Shown here: positions 23,661 through 35,541 of the stretch, piece after piece
Numbering within the stretch: position 1 is the first letter of the stretch
Layout: every line of letters starts with the position of its first letter
NCBI RefSeq assembly: GCF_027409185.1
Contig: NC_084469.1
Location: 80,139,918-80,203,917 of the forward strand
Direction of reading: 5' to 3'
Length of the DNA stretch: 64,000 bases
Source: Cynocephalus volans
Taxonomy: Eukaryota > Chordata > Mammalia > Dermoptera > Cynocephalidae
Position numbers and translations under genes: made by a program
The notes under the pieces: model-generated
The model's database searches: none
What the model saw: the letters and a program-made list of their open reading frames with translations, nothing else
What the model was told of the DNA's origin: nothing

Positions 23661-24120
23661 TGTATCATTTCCTATGGCTGCTGTAACAAATTGCCACAAA
23701 CTTAGTGGCTTAAAACAGCAGAGATTTATTCTCTGACACTTCCAGAGGCCAGAAGTCTGAAACCAAGGTGTTGACAAAGCCACGTTCCTTCTGAGGCTCT
23801 GAGGAAAATCTGTTCTTTGTCTCTTCCAGCTTCTGGTGGCTGCCAGCAACCCTTGGCATCTCCTAGGATTCCTTGGCTTGTGGACTCATCACCCCTATCT
23901 CTGTCTCCTTTTTTATATAGGCTTCTCTTCTCTGTGTCTCTGTGTGTCTTCTCATTTTCTGTCCCTTATACAGACACTTGTCATTGAATTTAGGGCCCAC
24001 CCTAATCCAGGAGTCATATCATCTTGAGATCCTTACCTTAATTACATCTGCAAAGTCCCTTATCCCAAATAAGGTCACTTCTGAGGTTCAGGGTCGACAT
24101 GTCTTTCAGGAAGCCACTAC
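23661..24120 (-). mobile_element. MaLR-type LTR, minus strand
   Basis: Same family as the LTR at 17418: it starts TGTATCATTTCCTATGGCTG, with AAATTGCCACAAACTTAGTG, CTTCTGGTGGCTGCCAG and TTTAGGGCCCACCCTAATCC in order. Confidence 0.75.
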
Positions 24121-25098
24121 GAGTATTTAACTAAACCCCAGCTCTACTTTTGGTGAGTGGGCTTGGAAGGATCAGCTGCTACCTCCTGGTTTTCCACCCC
24201 TTTCTACCCACCTAATGAATCAGGAAAAATCTCCATCTGATACTAAAACCCAGAGTTCAAGTCATTAGCAAGCCAAAAACTGAGATCCCCATTTCTTAAG
24301 ATCAGGGAGGGTCTGGTCTTATAAAACACAACTCTGGACCTCCACTCCCTGAAGGAGAGGGGGAAGTTTTTATTCAGCCCTGGGGTCTACCATCCCCTCA
24401 AATTACTCCAGGAACAGGCCAAAATTCTCCTTCAAAGGCAAAGCAGGTTGACTTGTCATTTTCAGGCTGACATAAGTTCTCACCATCTACACAGGTGAAC
24501 AGGTGATTGTGGGATTCAATGAATGAGATGAATGGGTGAGTACAAACACAGGGGTGACAAAGGAGCAGGCCCTTCCTGCCCACCCCCTACCCCCCATTTC
24601 CATCAACCCATCATGCTTAATTTGACATAAGCAATTGAAATTTTCTGACTCCTGGGCAAACTTTATGCAATACACCTCTAAGCTCCTTTCTTCTAATGAC
24701 AGCCCTTCCTACAGGGAAAATTCCAGAACTAGTGCTGTTGGGGCATATGGAAGAAGAGATACTCTTTGCTTGGATAATCAGGGACAGCTTCACAGAGGGA
24801 GAAAGCAGCGAAAAGAGAATTGAACCAAGCGGAATAAAAGCAACACATAGCAGAGCAGACCTAGGTTAGACACAATGAATAGATTAATAGTAGGTTCCAG
24901 GAGAGCTGTTTTTAGAAGGATTCTGAGGCCAGAGCCAGGCTCAATGGAAAATTTCTGGGATCTATTAATGATGTCTGCTCTGGGACCAGTGATACAAAAG
25001 TCATCCCTGACCCAGGTTGTCAACAGTTATATGTCACCAGGGAGAAAGCAAGATAGCTGTTATTCATTTGGCCAAATGAACTTGACTCCTAAAGCCAC
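24121..25098. other. Unassigned, mostly single-copy sequence
   Basis: No gene or confident repeat seen. Confidence 0.35.
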
Positions 25099-25099
25099 C

Positions 25100-25525
25100 A
25101 GTTATAGGTTGAATTGTGTCCCCTCAAAAAAGATATGTTGGAGTTCTATCCCCCAGTATCTTAGAATGCAACTTTTTTGGAGATAGGGTTTTTGCAGAGG
25201 TAATCAAGTTAAAGTGAGCTCATTAGGGTGGGCCCTAATCCAATATACCGGTGCCCTTATAAAAGGGGGAAATATGGACACTGAGACAGACACGCATGGA
25301 GGGAAAGCCATGTAAAAAAGACACAGGGAGAAAACAGCCATCTACAAGCCAAGGAGAAAGGCCTGAAAGAGCTCCTTCCTTCACAGCCTTGGAAGGAACC
25401 AGCCCTGCTGACACCTTAATCTTGGATTTGCAGCCTCCATAACTATGAGGCAATAAAATTCTGTAGTTTAAGCCACCCAGAACTTGGTGGTACTTTGTGA
25501 CAGTAGCCCTAGCAGCTAACATACT
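25100..25525 (+). mobile_element. MaLR-type LTR, plus strand
   Basis: It starts GTTATAGGTTGAATTGTGTC, has GGGTGGGCCCTAATCCAATA and GCAATAAAATTCTGTAGTTT (poly-A signal), and ends in GTAGCCCTAGCAGCTAACAT. It is the opposite orientation of the 23661 copy. Confidence 0.78.
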
Positions 25526-25559
25526 ACCCATTCTACAAAAAAATTTTTTTTTAATTCAT

Positions 25560-25810
25560 TTTCCCTCTTCTTTGGGCCCAAAATATTCTCATTAGCATAA
25601 TGGTTTACAATCTTAACTATGGCATCAAATGCATCTGGGTATGGAGTTTCAGCTCCACTGCTGCCTGAAAGTGACAGTCAAGTAGTTAACTTCTCCTCTT
25701 CTCAGTTTCCTCAACTGTAAAATGGTGTTGATAATACCTGGTTCACAGAATTGTTACTAATACAAAATGAGAATATGTATGAAGCATTATTATTAGTCTA
25801 TTATTAGGGC
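25560..25810 (+). repeat. MIR SINE, plus strand
   Basis: CTCAGTTTCCTCAACTGTAA, AATGGTGTTGATAATACCTG and TTCACAGAATTGTTACTAAT are MIR landmarks. Confidence 0.85.
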
Positions 25811-26204
25811 AGTTTTATCTAGTTACATCTTCTTAACTGGACAGGAATCAGAGTTTCCACTCGTCTGAATCTACCCACAATCCTCTAAACTCACAAAACA
25901 GAAGGGGCCCCTGAAAAGCCAGAAGCCACCATCCTCTAAAATGCAAATCAAATTGTCAGAGGACACAGGAAGCCAGAGTCACTCGTGAACACCTCAGTAA
26001 CACCATGTTATCTGACAACCCACCAGGGCCTAAGGGGAGTGGGACAGCAGTTGTGGGGGGAGGGCTGGGCTGTTTGGGTGGGTGGGAGGTTCTAATGAAG
26101 ACACAAGAGCAAACTTCCTCACTCCCATGCTACACCCCCTCCCCACACACAGAGTTCAGTCCACCTTTCATATTGACATGTTCAACCCTCACACAGTTCA
26201 TGCT
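25811..26204. other. Unassigned sequence
   Basis: Nothing recognised. Confidence 0.3.
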
Positions 26205-26415
26205 CTCAATCATTCATTCATTCATTCATTCGTTCGTTCATTCATCCCGAAAAGTGCTCATTGAAGACCTGTCAAGGGCCAGACACTACCAGATGTCAGG
26301 CATACAGCCTGGATCTCTCTGAGCTTTTGTTTTCTAATCCGTAAAATGGAATAGAATCCACCAACAGGTCTCGGAGTTAGTTGTTTGTCTATAAAGAGTC
26401 AGTGGAAAGAAAATG
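26205..26415 (-). repeat. L2 3' end with (ATTC)n, followed by a MIR-like tail
   Basis: The ATTCATTC repeat at 26212-26246 with CATTGAAGACCTGTCAAGGG is an L2 end in reverse. TTTTCTAATCCGTAAAATGG at about 26330 is MIR-like. Confidence 0.6.
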
Positions 26416-26765
26416 TCACTTCTCTGTGCCCTTGTCTTCCTGTCAACATGTGAGGCTATGAGATTTTCTTTCCCTTAAAAAAAGATTGCTCTTAACCTCT
26501 CCTGGGAGATAGGATGTGTGGACTCTGAAGGCTCCTTCCTTCAGGCCAGGGGTTGCAAACTTAATTACCTCAGGTGTCCAGGCCTGAGAAAACAGCCAGG
26601 TGGGGCCTGTGGGGAATGGCCAGCTCAGGGCTTGGCATAGGGGTCCTCTGCTGCCCCTGGCTGCCCTTCCAGAAAATAGGCCCTTACATGCCAACGCTTC
26701 CGGTTTTTCAAGAAAAGCTAGAGATCCAGATTTTATGTGAAATTTTCCATTCTTTAAACACTAGT
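26416..26765. other. Unassigned sequence
   Basis: No gene or repeat recognised. Confidence 0.3.
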
Positions 26766-26827
26766 GTATTAGTCATGGTTCTCCACAGAAATAAAACCAA
26801 TAGGAGATTTTACATACAGAAGGGGGG

Positions 26828-26861
<34 letters not shown>

Positions 26862-27145
26862 AGAGATTATGAGGAACTGGCTTACTCAATTATAGAAGCT
26901 GAGAAGTCCTACAATCTGCCACCTGCAAGCTGGAGACCCTAGGAAGCCAGTGGTGTAGTTCAATCTGAGTCCAAAGGCCTGAAAATCAGGGAAGCCAGTG
27001 ATGTGAATCCAGTGTCCAAGGGCAGGAGAAGCCACCCTCCTGCCCACCACACTCCTGCTCGCCACAGCCACCTCTGCTCAAAGCCACACCATGTTTCCTC
27101 CAATGACGGAGGTGTGGGGTATAGAAGCACTCAGGTTTGATTTAA
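26766..27145 (-). mobile_element. MLT1-like MaLR LTR, minus strand, with (GA)n expansion
   Basis: TGTATTAGTCATGGTTCTCC with ATAAAACCAATAGGAGATTT is the reverse complement of the MLT1 3' end. TATAGAAGCTGAGAAGTCCT and GCCACCTGCAAGCTGGAGAC follow. A (GA)n microsatellite occupies 26821-26868. Confidence 0.78.
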
Positions 27146-27639
27146 AAAAAAAAAAAAAAAAAAAAAACTCTTTCCTTCAATGATATGTGGCGAGTGGTCA
27201 GATTTCCAAGAAAGCCCAGAGAGAGTTTATTACAGCTGGAAAAGCAGTTTATCTCTTGCCATACACAAATCCTTACCAAAAAAAAAAAGAAAGAAAAAAA
27301 AAGCAGCTATACTCTGTAAATCTAAATGGCTAAATAAATAAATGACAGCAAAACCAAACAATAAAACACTATGCACTGTGCACAGAAACGAAGGCACTCT
27401 TCCCGTGTACCAGCATTAATCCGTCTCCAAGTTGTGTGGGTACACGAACAAGGAAAGCACAGAACCAAGTGCAGAGTGCGTCCCATTTGTGTCCCAAAAA
27501 TGGTGGTGTGCATTTATTTGCCTGAGTCTATTCATGTAAAGAGTATTTCTGGAAGGAAATAAGAAACTGGTAAAAATGTTTGACTCTAGGAAAGGAATTA
27601 GAACTGCAAGACTCGGGTTTGCTTTTTACCTCTATACTG
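27146..27639. other. Poly-A run, then unassigned sequence
   Basis: A pure A run of about 24 bp lies near 27145-27169. The rest is unrecognised. Confidence 0.4.
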
Positions 27640-27910
27640 CTTGACATCTTTTTTAACCACATAGTTATATTAAGTTTTTTTCAATAAACTTTTTTGGTTT
27701 TGAATAATTGTAGGTTCGCACAAATGTTGCAAAGATAACGGAGTTCCCATATACCCTTCACCCAGTTTCCCCTCGTGCCAACATCTTACGTAACCCACTA
27801 CAGCAGTCAAAGCTAAAAAGTTAACGTTGCTACAATCCTATTAACTATGGACTTTATACCCAGACATCACCGTTTTTACAAGCATCCTCATTCTCTTCCA
27901 GGATCTCACA
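27640..27910 (-). repeat. Old L1-like fragment, minus strand
   Basis: GGAGTTCCCATATACCCTTC, ACCCAGTTTCCCCTCGTGCC and AACATCTTACGTAACCCAC follow an old L1 segment in reverse. Confidence 0.5.
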
Positions 27911-28829
27911 CCGCATTTAGTCATCACCGCTCTTTAGCCTTTCCTTGTTTCTCAGTCTTTCCTTTTTTTTTCGTGACTTTGACACTTTTGAAGAAAAGTT
28001 GGAGGCAGGAGGCCTGACTTCGGGTGGCAGCCACTCTGGCTTCGCTACCTGGGCAAGCCGTGTCCCCACTCCAGGCCTGAGTTTTCCCACCTGTGAGCAG
28101 GCATGTAGCAGCCGTCCTGCCTTGCTCGGTGGTGGATGTGTAAGAGCCTTGAAAACTGCCAAATTCAAGGAACATGACAAAGTTGCATCCAGCTGATCCT
28201 CAAAGCTTTCTCTGCCATGAAGAGCATCTGAGTGCCTTCCCTATCCTGGACACCCTGATCTGTTTAAGGGACTCTTGTTCAGTCTTCAGCAGGCTTGACA
28301 GACACCCCGCCCCCACCTACCTGCCTCCTCCATCCTGCCCCCAGGGTGCCAAGCAGAAGCTAAACAAAGTGACGAATCTCCACCTCCTGTGATGAAGCCA
28401 CTAGTCCTGTGGTCAGAATCCGCCTGGCCAGGGCAATGAAAGCAGAGGGGACACAGAAAATAGGATGTCCCCCATGCACTTCATGAGCCGCTCACTCCAG
28501 GCCCTCCCTCTGAGCAGTGAAGTTAACACGGTGAACAAGTTGCCAATCAAGGAATCCCTCCAGGTCCAGACCTACGCCCAGCAATACCACCCTGTTCACC
28601 ATGCCCCCAAGTTGCCATGCCTTTGGGCTGGGGAGAAAGCAGGAGCCCTGGAATGAGCCTTCTCTTCCCTTCCCTCCACACTGGCTTTTCTTGCCCAGAT
28701 CTCGTTCTCCCAGGAGTTAGCCCAGAGCACCCTCCCCAACCCCCCTCTGGAAATCCAAAGCTTGCTTCAAGGCCCCCACACTGCATCCTGCAGGAAGCCC
28801 TACTGACCAGCCAAAGGCCCCAGAAAGGG
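27911..28829. other. Unassigned, mostly single-copy sequence
   Basis: C/T-rich, no gene structure seen. Confidence 0.35.
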
Positions 28830-29020
28830 TTCTGGATTCCCTTGGATCTGAGTTTGGATCCTGACTCCACCACCACTCAGCCGAGACATCTTGGGTGAAT
28901 TAGTCACTTTGTAAAGTGGAGGTACTAGGGCCCACCTCTTGGGAATGTCACAAAAACTAGCTGAACGTATGTAAAGCACTTGGCCTTTGGTAAATGATCA
29001 GAAAGTAGTACGTGGTATTC
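28830..29020 (+). repeat. MIR SINE, plus strand
   Basis: GGATCTGAGTTTGGATCCTG, ACTCCACCACCACTCAGCCG and CATGTAAAGCACTTGG-like sequence fall in MIR order. Confidence 0.8.
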
Positions 29021-29059
29021 TCCTTCCAGCCAAAACATGCAGAGTAGCACAATATCAGT

Positions 29060-29460
29060 AGCACCATTCATTCCTCTATTCATTCAGCAAGTCTTCATGG
29101 AGTTCCTGTTATCAGTCACAGGGACCCAATGCTAAGTCAAAGTATTAGGGCTGCTCCCACGGAGCTAAGTGGGGGAGCCAGATGGACATCAAATAGACGC
29201 ATGTAAAATGACAGGTGGGACAGATAACCATGCTGCTCATACTCAGGGGACTCAATGGAGTGTTGGGGGCAGGGAAACTTCCCTGAGCTGTGATGCCTGA
29301 GCGAATCCTGAGGAGTGGTGAGGGGTGGGTAGGTATGGACCAAGCAGGTGAGCAGCAGCCCAGCTCCTGCAGGCAGGCCAGAGTGCCTGAATCCAAGAGA
29401 GTGGGGGCAGGGGTGGTCACCCGTGGGCCAGGTCAGCATCTGGGAATGGACAAATTGAGG
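29060..29460 (-). repeat. L2 fragment, minus strand
   Basis: CATTCATTCCTCTATTCATT, CATGGAGTTCCTGTTATCAG and GGGAAACTTCCCTGAGCTGT match L2 in reverse. Confidence 0.7.
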
Positions 29461-29579
29461 GACCTGGGAAGGGCTGTGCTCAGGTTGGGAGGAAAGGGAG
29501 GTCATCAGGAGGAAGCAGTGTCCAGAACATTCTATCCCCATCCACCCCAGCTGCCAGAGGGGAGCCCCCATGCTCCCTA

Positions 29580-30290
29580 TTCATTACCTGACATAACTAA
29601 TTGCCTGGTGACATTTCCCATATTATAGACAAATGTGAATTATGGGCCCAGCTGTTCCCCTTCTCATCACCAGGAATCGGTTGATAAATATGTTTATTCG
29701 AGGTCAGTCTGGCCTCATCCATTAGAAATATTGTTTTCCTAAACATTACATTGATTTAATTTAACTCTAATCAATTTAAAATGGTTCTGACAATTAACAA
29801 AAGCTTCAAATATGACCTTAAAGTAATAGGATTCATTAGCTATGTTTAGGATTAAACTTACCCTAATAGGGCAATTTTTCTTCCAAGGGTATTTGGTAAG
29901 CGACTAGTGGTCAGTCAAAATGAAATCAATTATTATAAATTATACAGTTAAAGTTGATTATGTATCCCCTGCTAATTTGTATAAATAAGGGTCTCTGACA
30001 ATGGGAGTAATTTATTAATAACTATCTCTACCCCGACCCGGTATCACACTTCATGTTACAGCTGCCAGGGCATCTGTAACCCATGAAGTATTATTTTCCA
30101 GGGCCGCTCTCGGTATGCTAATTAAACCCGTAATTAATTGGAATGGTTATAGTTAAAGACACAATGCTGGCGCCCTTTGCCCTATTATTCATGACAGTCA
30201 AGTCATTCAAAAGGCAATCTGATCAAAAATTCATATGCTAGCCCAGCGCCCCAAAAGAAAGCGATCGTACTACAAAGGGTGCCTGTGACA
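29580..30290. promoter_or_regulatory. Strong candidate conserved enhancer: AT-rich block dense in homeodomain sites
   Basis: Over 700 bp hold no recognisable repeat. There are many TAAT-core sites: TTGATTTAATTTAACTCTAA near 29750, TAATTA at 30119-30124 and 30131-30136, and AATCAATTATTATAAATTAT near 29925. CTGATCAAAAATTCATATGC lies near 30220. CpGs are scattered through the AT-rich text (for example CCCGACCCGG near 30035). It resembles deeply conserved enhancers of developmental gene deserts. If synteny with human holds, SALL1 is the likely target. Confidence 0.5.
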
Positions 30291-31464
30291 TAACAGCTGG
30301 TGGGCTGGGGAGGGGGTGATACAGGCAAAATTCAAGCCTTGCCAGTTCTGGGTTTCCCACCCAGCTGCCACCAGCCAATGCCCAGATGGAAGGAAGGTAG
30401 ACTGTTAGAGTGGCAAAACATTCTAGTGTCTAGACCAGACATTCAAATTGGGAGCTCTATAAGGGAGTGGATCCGCCCATGAGCAGACAGCATCCCTGCT
30501 GTGGTCTGAGTGAGACCTAGCAAGAGGAGACTGTCTACAGTGAACCAAAGCTCAAGGCTCAAGGGTCCTGAGATATTGGGGTGAAGAGGAACCAACACCA
30601 GTGCATTGCCCATTTGCAGTTGAAAGCCACAGGCTGGATCTAGCTAATCCCAGATTCTACAGTTTGGGCTGGGGAAGGGTGAGGAAAATTCTTCTGTGGC
30701 ATATCGAGAAAGGAGGAGACTGGAAAAGAAAAGTCCTGACATCCAAACTAGCATGGGCACATGAAAATGCCCATGAAAAATGACCTAGGGCCACGCAGCT
30801 TCTGTGAATCGTTCAATCTTCCAACAAGCATGGAGTGCCCCACAGAGGGGGAATCCTGTGCTGCATGCTGTGGAGTCAGGGACCACATGGCTTTCGTCCT
30901 CTTGGGGCCCCGCTGCAGGTGCTGGCAGGTAAACATCAAGCATTGTGGAAGTCCAAGGAGTCTCGGGGTTGTCTGGGGAGTAGTGGTCGCCTTGGGGATA
31001 GTGGTGGGCTGTTCGAATCTCCAGAGGTGAGCTAGGCCTTTCTCTGTGCTCAGGAAAGTGCCTGGGCATGACATTTTTATAGGGAAAGCCTTGAATCCTT
31101 CCTAACTGTGTCAACCTGAGGCAGCAAGGAGAGGAGAGTGGGAGATGGTGAAGGTCTGAGGCCTGAAGGGCCTTGTTAGAGGACCCTGGGAGCCATGAGT
31201 GATGTGGTCACATCAGGAACAGAGACAGGCCCTGCTGGCTGCAGAGTGTGTATCTGGGGTCAACACAAGGAAGATCAGTATTTGGGCCCCCCCACCCTCC
31301 TGCAATTTAGGAAAAGCCCAGCATGCATTTCAGGAACAGGTCCACCTCCACCTGTGAAAGCCTGTGAGGCTCGGGCCAAGCACCAGCCCCCAGAGCTGTG
31401 TCCCCACACTCAATGCCCGGCTGCTCTGCATGCAATGCCCCTGAGGGTGAAAGGTCCAGCCCTG
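30291..31464. other. Unassigned, mostly single-copy sequence
   Basis: Several mid-length open frames overlap in both strands near 30750-31110 without coding-like composition. No repeat recognised. Confidence 0.35.
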
Positions 31465-31625
31465 AGCAGGGATCCCCATGTCTGGGTTCCAACCCAGCTC
31501 TGCCTCTGATTCACCGTGTGCCTCTGGGCACAGCCCTTTCTACCTAGGCCCAGGTTCTCTTTAAAATGAAGGGTCAGACCCAATCTCAATAGTTCCAATG
31601 ACCTAAGTCCCTGATGCTAATGGTA
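31465..31625 (+). repeat. MIR-like SINE, plus strand
   Basis: AACCCAGCTCTGCCTCTGAT, GTGTGCCTCTGGGCACAG and TTTAAAATGAAGGGTCAGAC. Confidence 0.65.
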
Positions 31626-31739
31626 GTGCAGACAAGGCCTGCTTTCTGGAGAGTTTTCTCATCCTGTGCTGGGCCTGGGTTTATAAAGAACAGGAGGGTA
31701 CACATGCTTGCACACACACACCGTGAGCTGGAGGTAACT

Positions 31740-32400
31740 GCTCAAAGTTACTGAACTTTAACGCAAAGAGAAAGTTTGTCAAAACTCATCTAAGTGTTTG
31801 CTTAAAATATGTGCATTTTATGGTATGCAAATTATACCTCAGTGAAGTTGGTTAAAAAAAATAAGAGAAAAAGGAATATAAGGTAGAAAAGTGCTTCGGA
31901 AAATTGTGGCAGTCTCTACGAAAGCTAAACATGCACCCACTCTATGATCCAGGAATTCCATTTCTAGGCATTCCCAGGAAAAATGCTTACACATGTGCTC
32001 CAAAAGACTGCCCAAGAATAATCACAGCAGTGCCATGCATAATAACCCCAAACTGGAAAGAACCCAAATGTCCATCAGTGGGAGAGCTGATAAATTATGT
32101 TATATTTATACAAGTGAGGACTACATAGCAATGAAGTAGAACTAATATACATAACATGACTGAAATCACAGACACTACCTGAAGGGTTCGTGATCTATGA
32201 CTCCCTTTACGTGAAGTCCCAAACCTGGCAGCATGAAGCCAAGGCGACAGAAGTCAAAACAGTGGTTATCACCAGGGGCGGGGTATGACTTGACAAGGGG
32301 AGTGTGGGGAGCCTGTCAAGGGGCTGATGGCCATGAGGGTGCCTGGGAATAGAAAATTAGCTGAGCCCTAAACAGAAGATGAGTGCACTTTACGATGATA
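31740..32400 (+). repeat. Two abutting L1 3' fragments, plus strand
   Basis: 31770-31860 is an L1 3' terminus (GTCAAAACTCATCTAAGTG, AATTATACCTCAGTGAAG, A-rich). 31890-32400 is another L1 3' region (CCAGGAATTCCATTTCTAGG, CCAAATGTCCATCAGTGGGA). Confidence 0.75.
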
Positions 32401-34009
32401 ATAAGAGCATCTCAAGAACAAAGAAAAGGAAAAGGAATCTGCCAACACAGACACGTCCCTGGTGCCCCCAAGTCCTGGACGTTGGGCCACACCATGGTGC
32501 CAGCCCTCCCCATGGGCTCTGTAGCCCTGGACACACAGAGAGTGACATAACTGAGGCTCATGCTAGCAACAGATGGGGGAGGTAAGCACTAAAAAAAATT
32601 CCAAGCTCATCTCCGCTGCACAAGGCGTGGCTCTCCCAGGCAGGGGTGACGGAGTGATGGCATAGAGTGTCCAGCAGGCGTCTCCAGAGAGACAGCAGAA
32701 GCTGGTGAAACCCGAGAGAACCATCTTGCACCACCCTCCCCCATCCCACCGCCCATTTTAGAGTCAATGCAGGCCCATGGAGCCAGGTGATCCTGAGTTC
32801 AAGTTTCGCTGGCTCTTCCTGGGCCTCAGTTTCTTTGTCAGGGAACTAAGGATGAGGTTTTCATAAGAATGAGAGAGTATATATGGAGGCATCTAACCCA
32901 GGGTCTGATGTTCACCAAATGGGGAAACTGAGACCCAGGGAGCAAACATGCCCTGCTCTGGGTACAGCTGCGCTTCTTACCAGACCCTGGGGCAACAAAG
33001 CTCTGTGCTAGCTCCTTTCCCATCCCCATTGTCTTCTAAGCCACCCTGACCACCAGTGTCCAGCAAGTTGACCTCACAATTCCTTCCTCATCAGGAAGGT
33101 GCCAGCACTGTAGCACAAGTCTGGTTACCATGTAACTCAGGTCAGATCATCCAGCTCCTCTGGCCTCAGTTTCTCCACCCGTAAAATAAAACTCTCCATT
33201 CTGTTTGTACGAAGGATGAGGATGAAGGATGGGAACGTGTTTTCTAGGTGGCTACATAAAGGACTGAACAGAGCCGAGGATGGAGCTGGAAAAGGCCAAT
33301 CCCAGCCCAGTCTGTCTTATACCAAAACAGAGGGAATACAGTCCTCCTCTTTCTTCCCCATGCAGTGCCTGATGACTGCGTGACTGCCTCAGTCTCCCCA
33401 GTGTGATCCTGACCGTTTATGATGTACACTGTCCCCGTCAGGACCCCCTCACTCAGAACAGTCCTCCTGGTCCAGGGACAGCTTTGGTTTTGATTGCAGC
33501 CATTGGCAGCACCCCCAGACCACGCCCCCCTTTGATGTGGTGAGCTCTTGGTTGTCCCACCCCCAGTGCCAGCTGCAATTCACTCCCTCCCTGGGGTCGT
33601 AAAAGCTGCCTGGTCTCCAGAGGCCCAGCCAGGGGTCTCTCCAGCCTCCATCTTCTTTCCCAGACACAGTCTTTTCTTCCTACGGTGGCCAGGAGATGGG
33701 CTCATCTTCTTTCAAAGCTGGCAGAAATCCACCTGTGTCTTTATCATGCTAAATGACCTCTAAAATTACCACTCCGCACTCCCAAACATCCCAGCAGTTT
33801 TTGATTTACAGCTCCCAAAGTTTCTCACGTCCATTATCTCCTTCTGATAAATGGCCCCTGCCCAGCCACCCTCCCGGCATATCCTGTTGTCCCCCCCACC
33901 ACTGGTTTTAATTTGGATAATACTGACAAGGGAAAAACAAAAACATAAAAACCATCTGCAGTGACATCATCTCTGCAGTCAATGTATTTCCTGCTAACAA
34001 GCATTTTAG
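32401..34009. other. Unassigned single-copy sequence with scraps of MIR
   Basis: MIR-like phrases occur at about 32790-32850 and 33150-33200 (CTCTGGCCTCAGTTTCTCCA). No gene seen. Confidence 0.35.
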
Positions 34010-34340
34010 TACTCTCATACAAATCTTTTTATAAACAAAATCAGATCTGTTATGATACATAAGCTTTTATAACCCACTTTTTTTCACCTAATATATTGTG
34101 AACATTTGCTCGTGTCCTTAAAAAATGATGTTCTAGAAGAATTGTCAAAGGCTGTACAGTATTCCACAGTCCAGCTATACCATAATTTATCTAGGTCCTG
34201 TACATTTAAGTTTTTCAAGTTTGGCCCCATTATAAACAATGCTGCCTGGAGTCTTACAGCTAATCTTGGACATAACTGTGATCGTTATTTCCTTAGAAAA
34301 ATTTCCTAGCAATAGAATTGTGGGTAAAAGGTGTGGAAAA
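34010..34340 (-). repeat. Old L1-like fragment, minus strand
   Basis: CAGTATTCCACAGTCCAGCT, CATTATAAACAATGCTGCCT and AATTTCCTAGCAATAGAATT follow a common old L1 segment in reverse. Confidence 0.6.
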
Positions 34341-34559
34341 CATTCAGGCTTTTGAAAAATAAGCATATGTGTATTGAACACCCACGCAACTCACAAGTTA
34401 TGTACCATTGTTTAGGGGCAGGGGGCTGAGAAAGAACCAAAGCAAAAGAAGTCGGCAGTCGGCTGGGAGGGAGGCATCTGTGTGCACGTCAGACCCAAAC
34501 ACCATCAGAAGTACTGCATAGGGAGGGGCTTATAAAGCACTGAGCCCCTGAATGTCAGC

Positions 34560-34720
34560 TGGACAGGACAGCAGAGACTATAGTCCAACCGCCAGTATTA
34601 GGGATGGAGAAACTGAAGCTCAGAGAGAGGCCACACAGGAAGGTGGTGACGTTAGGACTGGGATCTTTCCAAGACAGCCCTGTGCTTATTTTACAGTGAG
34701 CCCAGCTCAGGAAGAATGGC
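34560..34720 (-). repeat. MIR-like SINE, minus strand
   Basis: GGGATGGAGAAACTGAAGCT then CAGAGAGAGGCCACACAGGA is a reverse MIR core. Confidence 0.6.
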
Positions 34721-35027
34721 CCGAGGTGGCAGGCCAAGCCTTGGTGTGGAAGTGTGAACCATCCCCAACCCTCCCAGGCAGAGCGGGAGTGAGAGAGGGT
34801 GGGTGAGCACTGGGAAGCCCACAGCAGCCTCACGCGGGTGACAACAGCAGAAGTAATGATGTGCCAGGCACTGGTCCATGATCACTTAATCCACACAAAA
34901 TGAGCTTTGTAAGATCTGCCTGCTCTCACTTGCACAAAAAGCAGTGTATGCAAGTCTCAATCCAAATGCAAACTCTTTCTGGATTTCTTGAAAGAAACAA
35001 GTCACCTCCACAATGGCAGGGGCTAGG

Positions 35028-35312
35028 GCAGTGGTTCTCAAACTCCAGTGTGTATAAGATTCATTTGGCAAGGGAAGGGGGGAGTGTTCATAATGCAGAT
35101 TCCTAGGCTGGCTGGTTAGCTCAGTTGGTTAGAGCGAACACCAAGGTCCAAGGTTACATCCCTGGACTGGCCAGCTGCCAAAAAAAAAAAAAAAAAACCA
35201 AAAACGTAGATTCCATTCCCCGCTGTGAGAGTTTGATGCAGTGGGTTTTGGGTGGGGCCCCTGAGCTGGCATTGAGCTCCCAGATGACTAAGAGACACGC
35301 CGTCCACAGGTG
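35028..35312 (+). mobile_element. MER5A-like hAT MITE, split by a tRNA-derived SINE
   Basis: The left half starts GCAGTGGTTCTCAAACTCC. The right half resumes after the SINE with GATTCCATTCCCCGCTGTGA and GTGGGTTTTGGGTGGGGCCC, then CATTGAGCTCCCAGATGA. Confidence 0.78.
35106..35204 (+). mobile_element. tRNA-Ile-derived SINE, monomeric, with poly-A tail
   Basis: GGCTGGTTAGCTCAGTTGGT and TAGAGCG match the tRNA-Ile(AAT) 5' half and A box, then ACACCAAGGTCCAAGGTTAC leads into a decayed B box and CTGGCCAGCTGCC plus A18. The anticodon arm is partly deleted. Flanks GCAGATTCC and GTAGATTCC are the probable target duplication. Confidence 0.85.
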
Positions 35313-35527
35313 ACTTTTCAGGAAACATTGATGAAAGTGTGGTACACTGCTGTAAAGTCAGTACAGTAGATATTAGGCTTACACCAAGAAACGCTCACCA
35401 AGGGCTGTGACATCAAGATCCTTATTTATCTGCTTTCTTCCCATAAAGCTAAGGATTTGTAATTCCTTCCTCCGTAGATTCCTCCAAAGACCTCCTTACT
35501 TAAAGTAACCAACCTTACTGCATTTGC

Positions 35528-35541
35528 CCAGTAGATGGCAC
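35528..35541 (+). promoter_or_regulatory. CTCF-like core motif (full consensus match)
   Basis: CCAGTAGATGGCAC fits every position of the core CCASYAGRKGGCRS. Binding is not shown by sequence alone. Confidence 0.5.

Noticed and set aside
23073-23686. Overlapping plus-strand frames as a possible unknown gene
   Set aside because: All three frames are open because of base composition. There are no start context, splice signals or family features.
26212-26246. CRISPR-like or functional short repeat array
   Set aside because: It is the ATTC microsatellite tail of an L2. No spacer structure exists anywhere in this eukaryotic window.
35106-35180. tRNA-Ile gene
   Set aside because: The anticodon arm is partly missing and a poly-A tail and target duplications are present, so it is a SINE.
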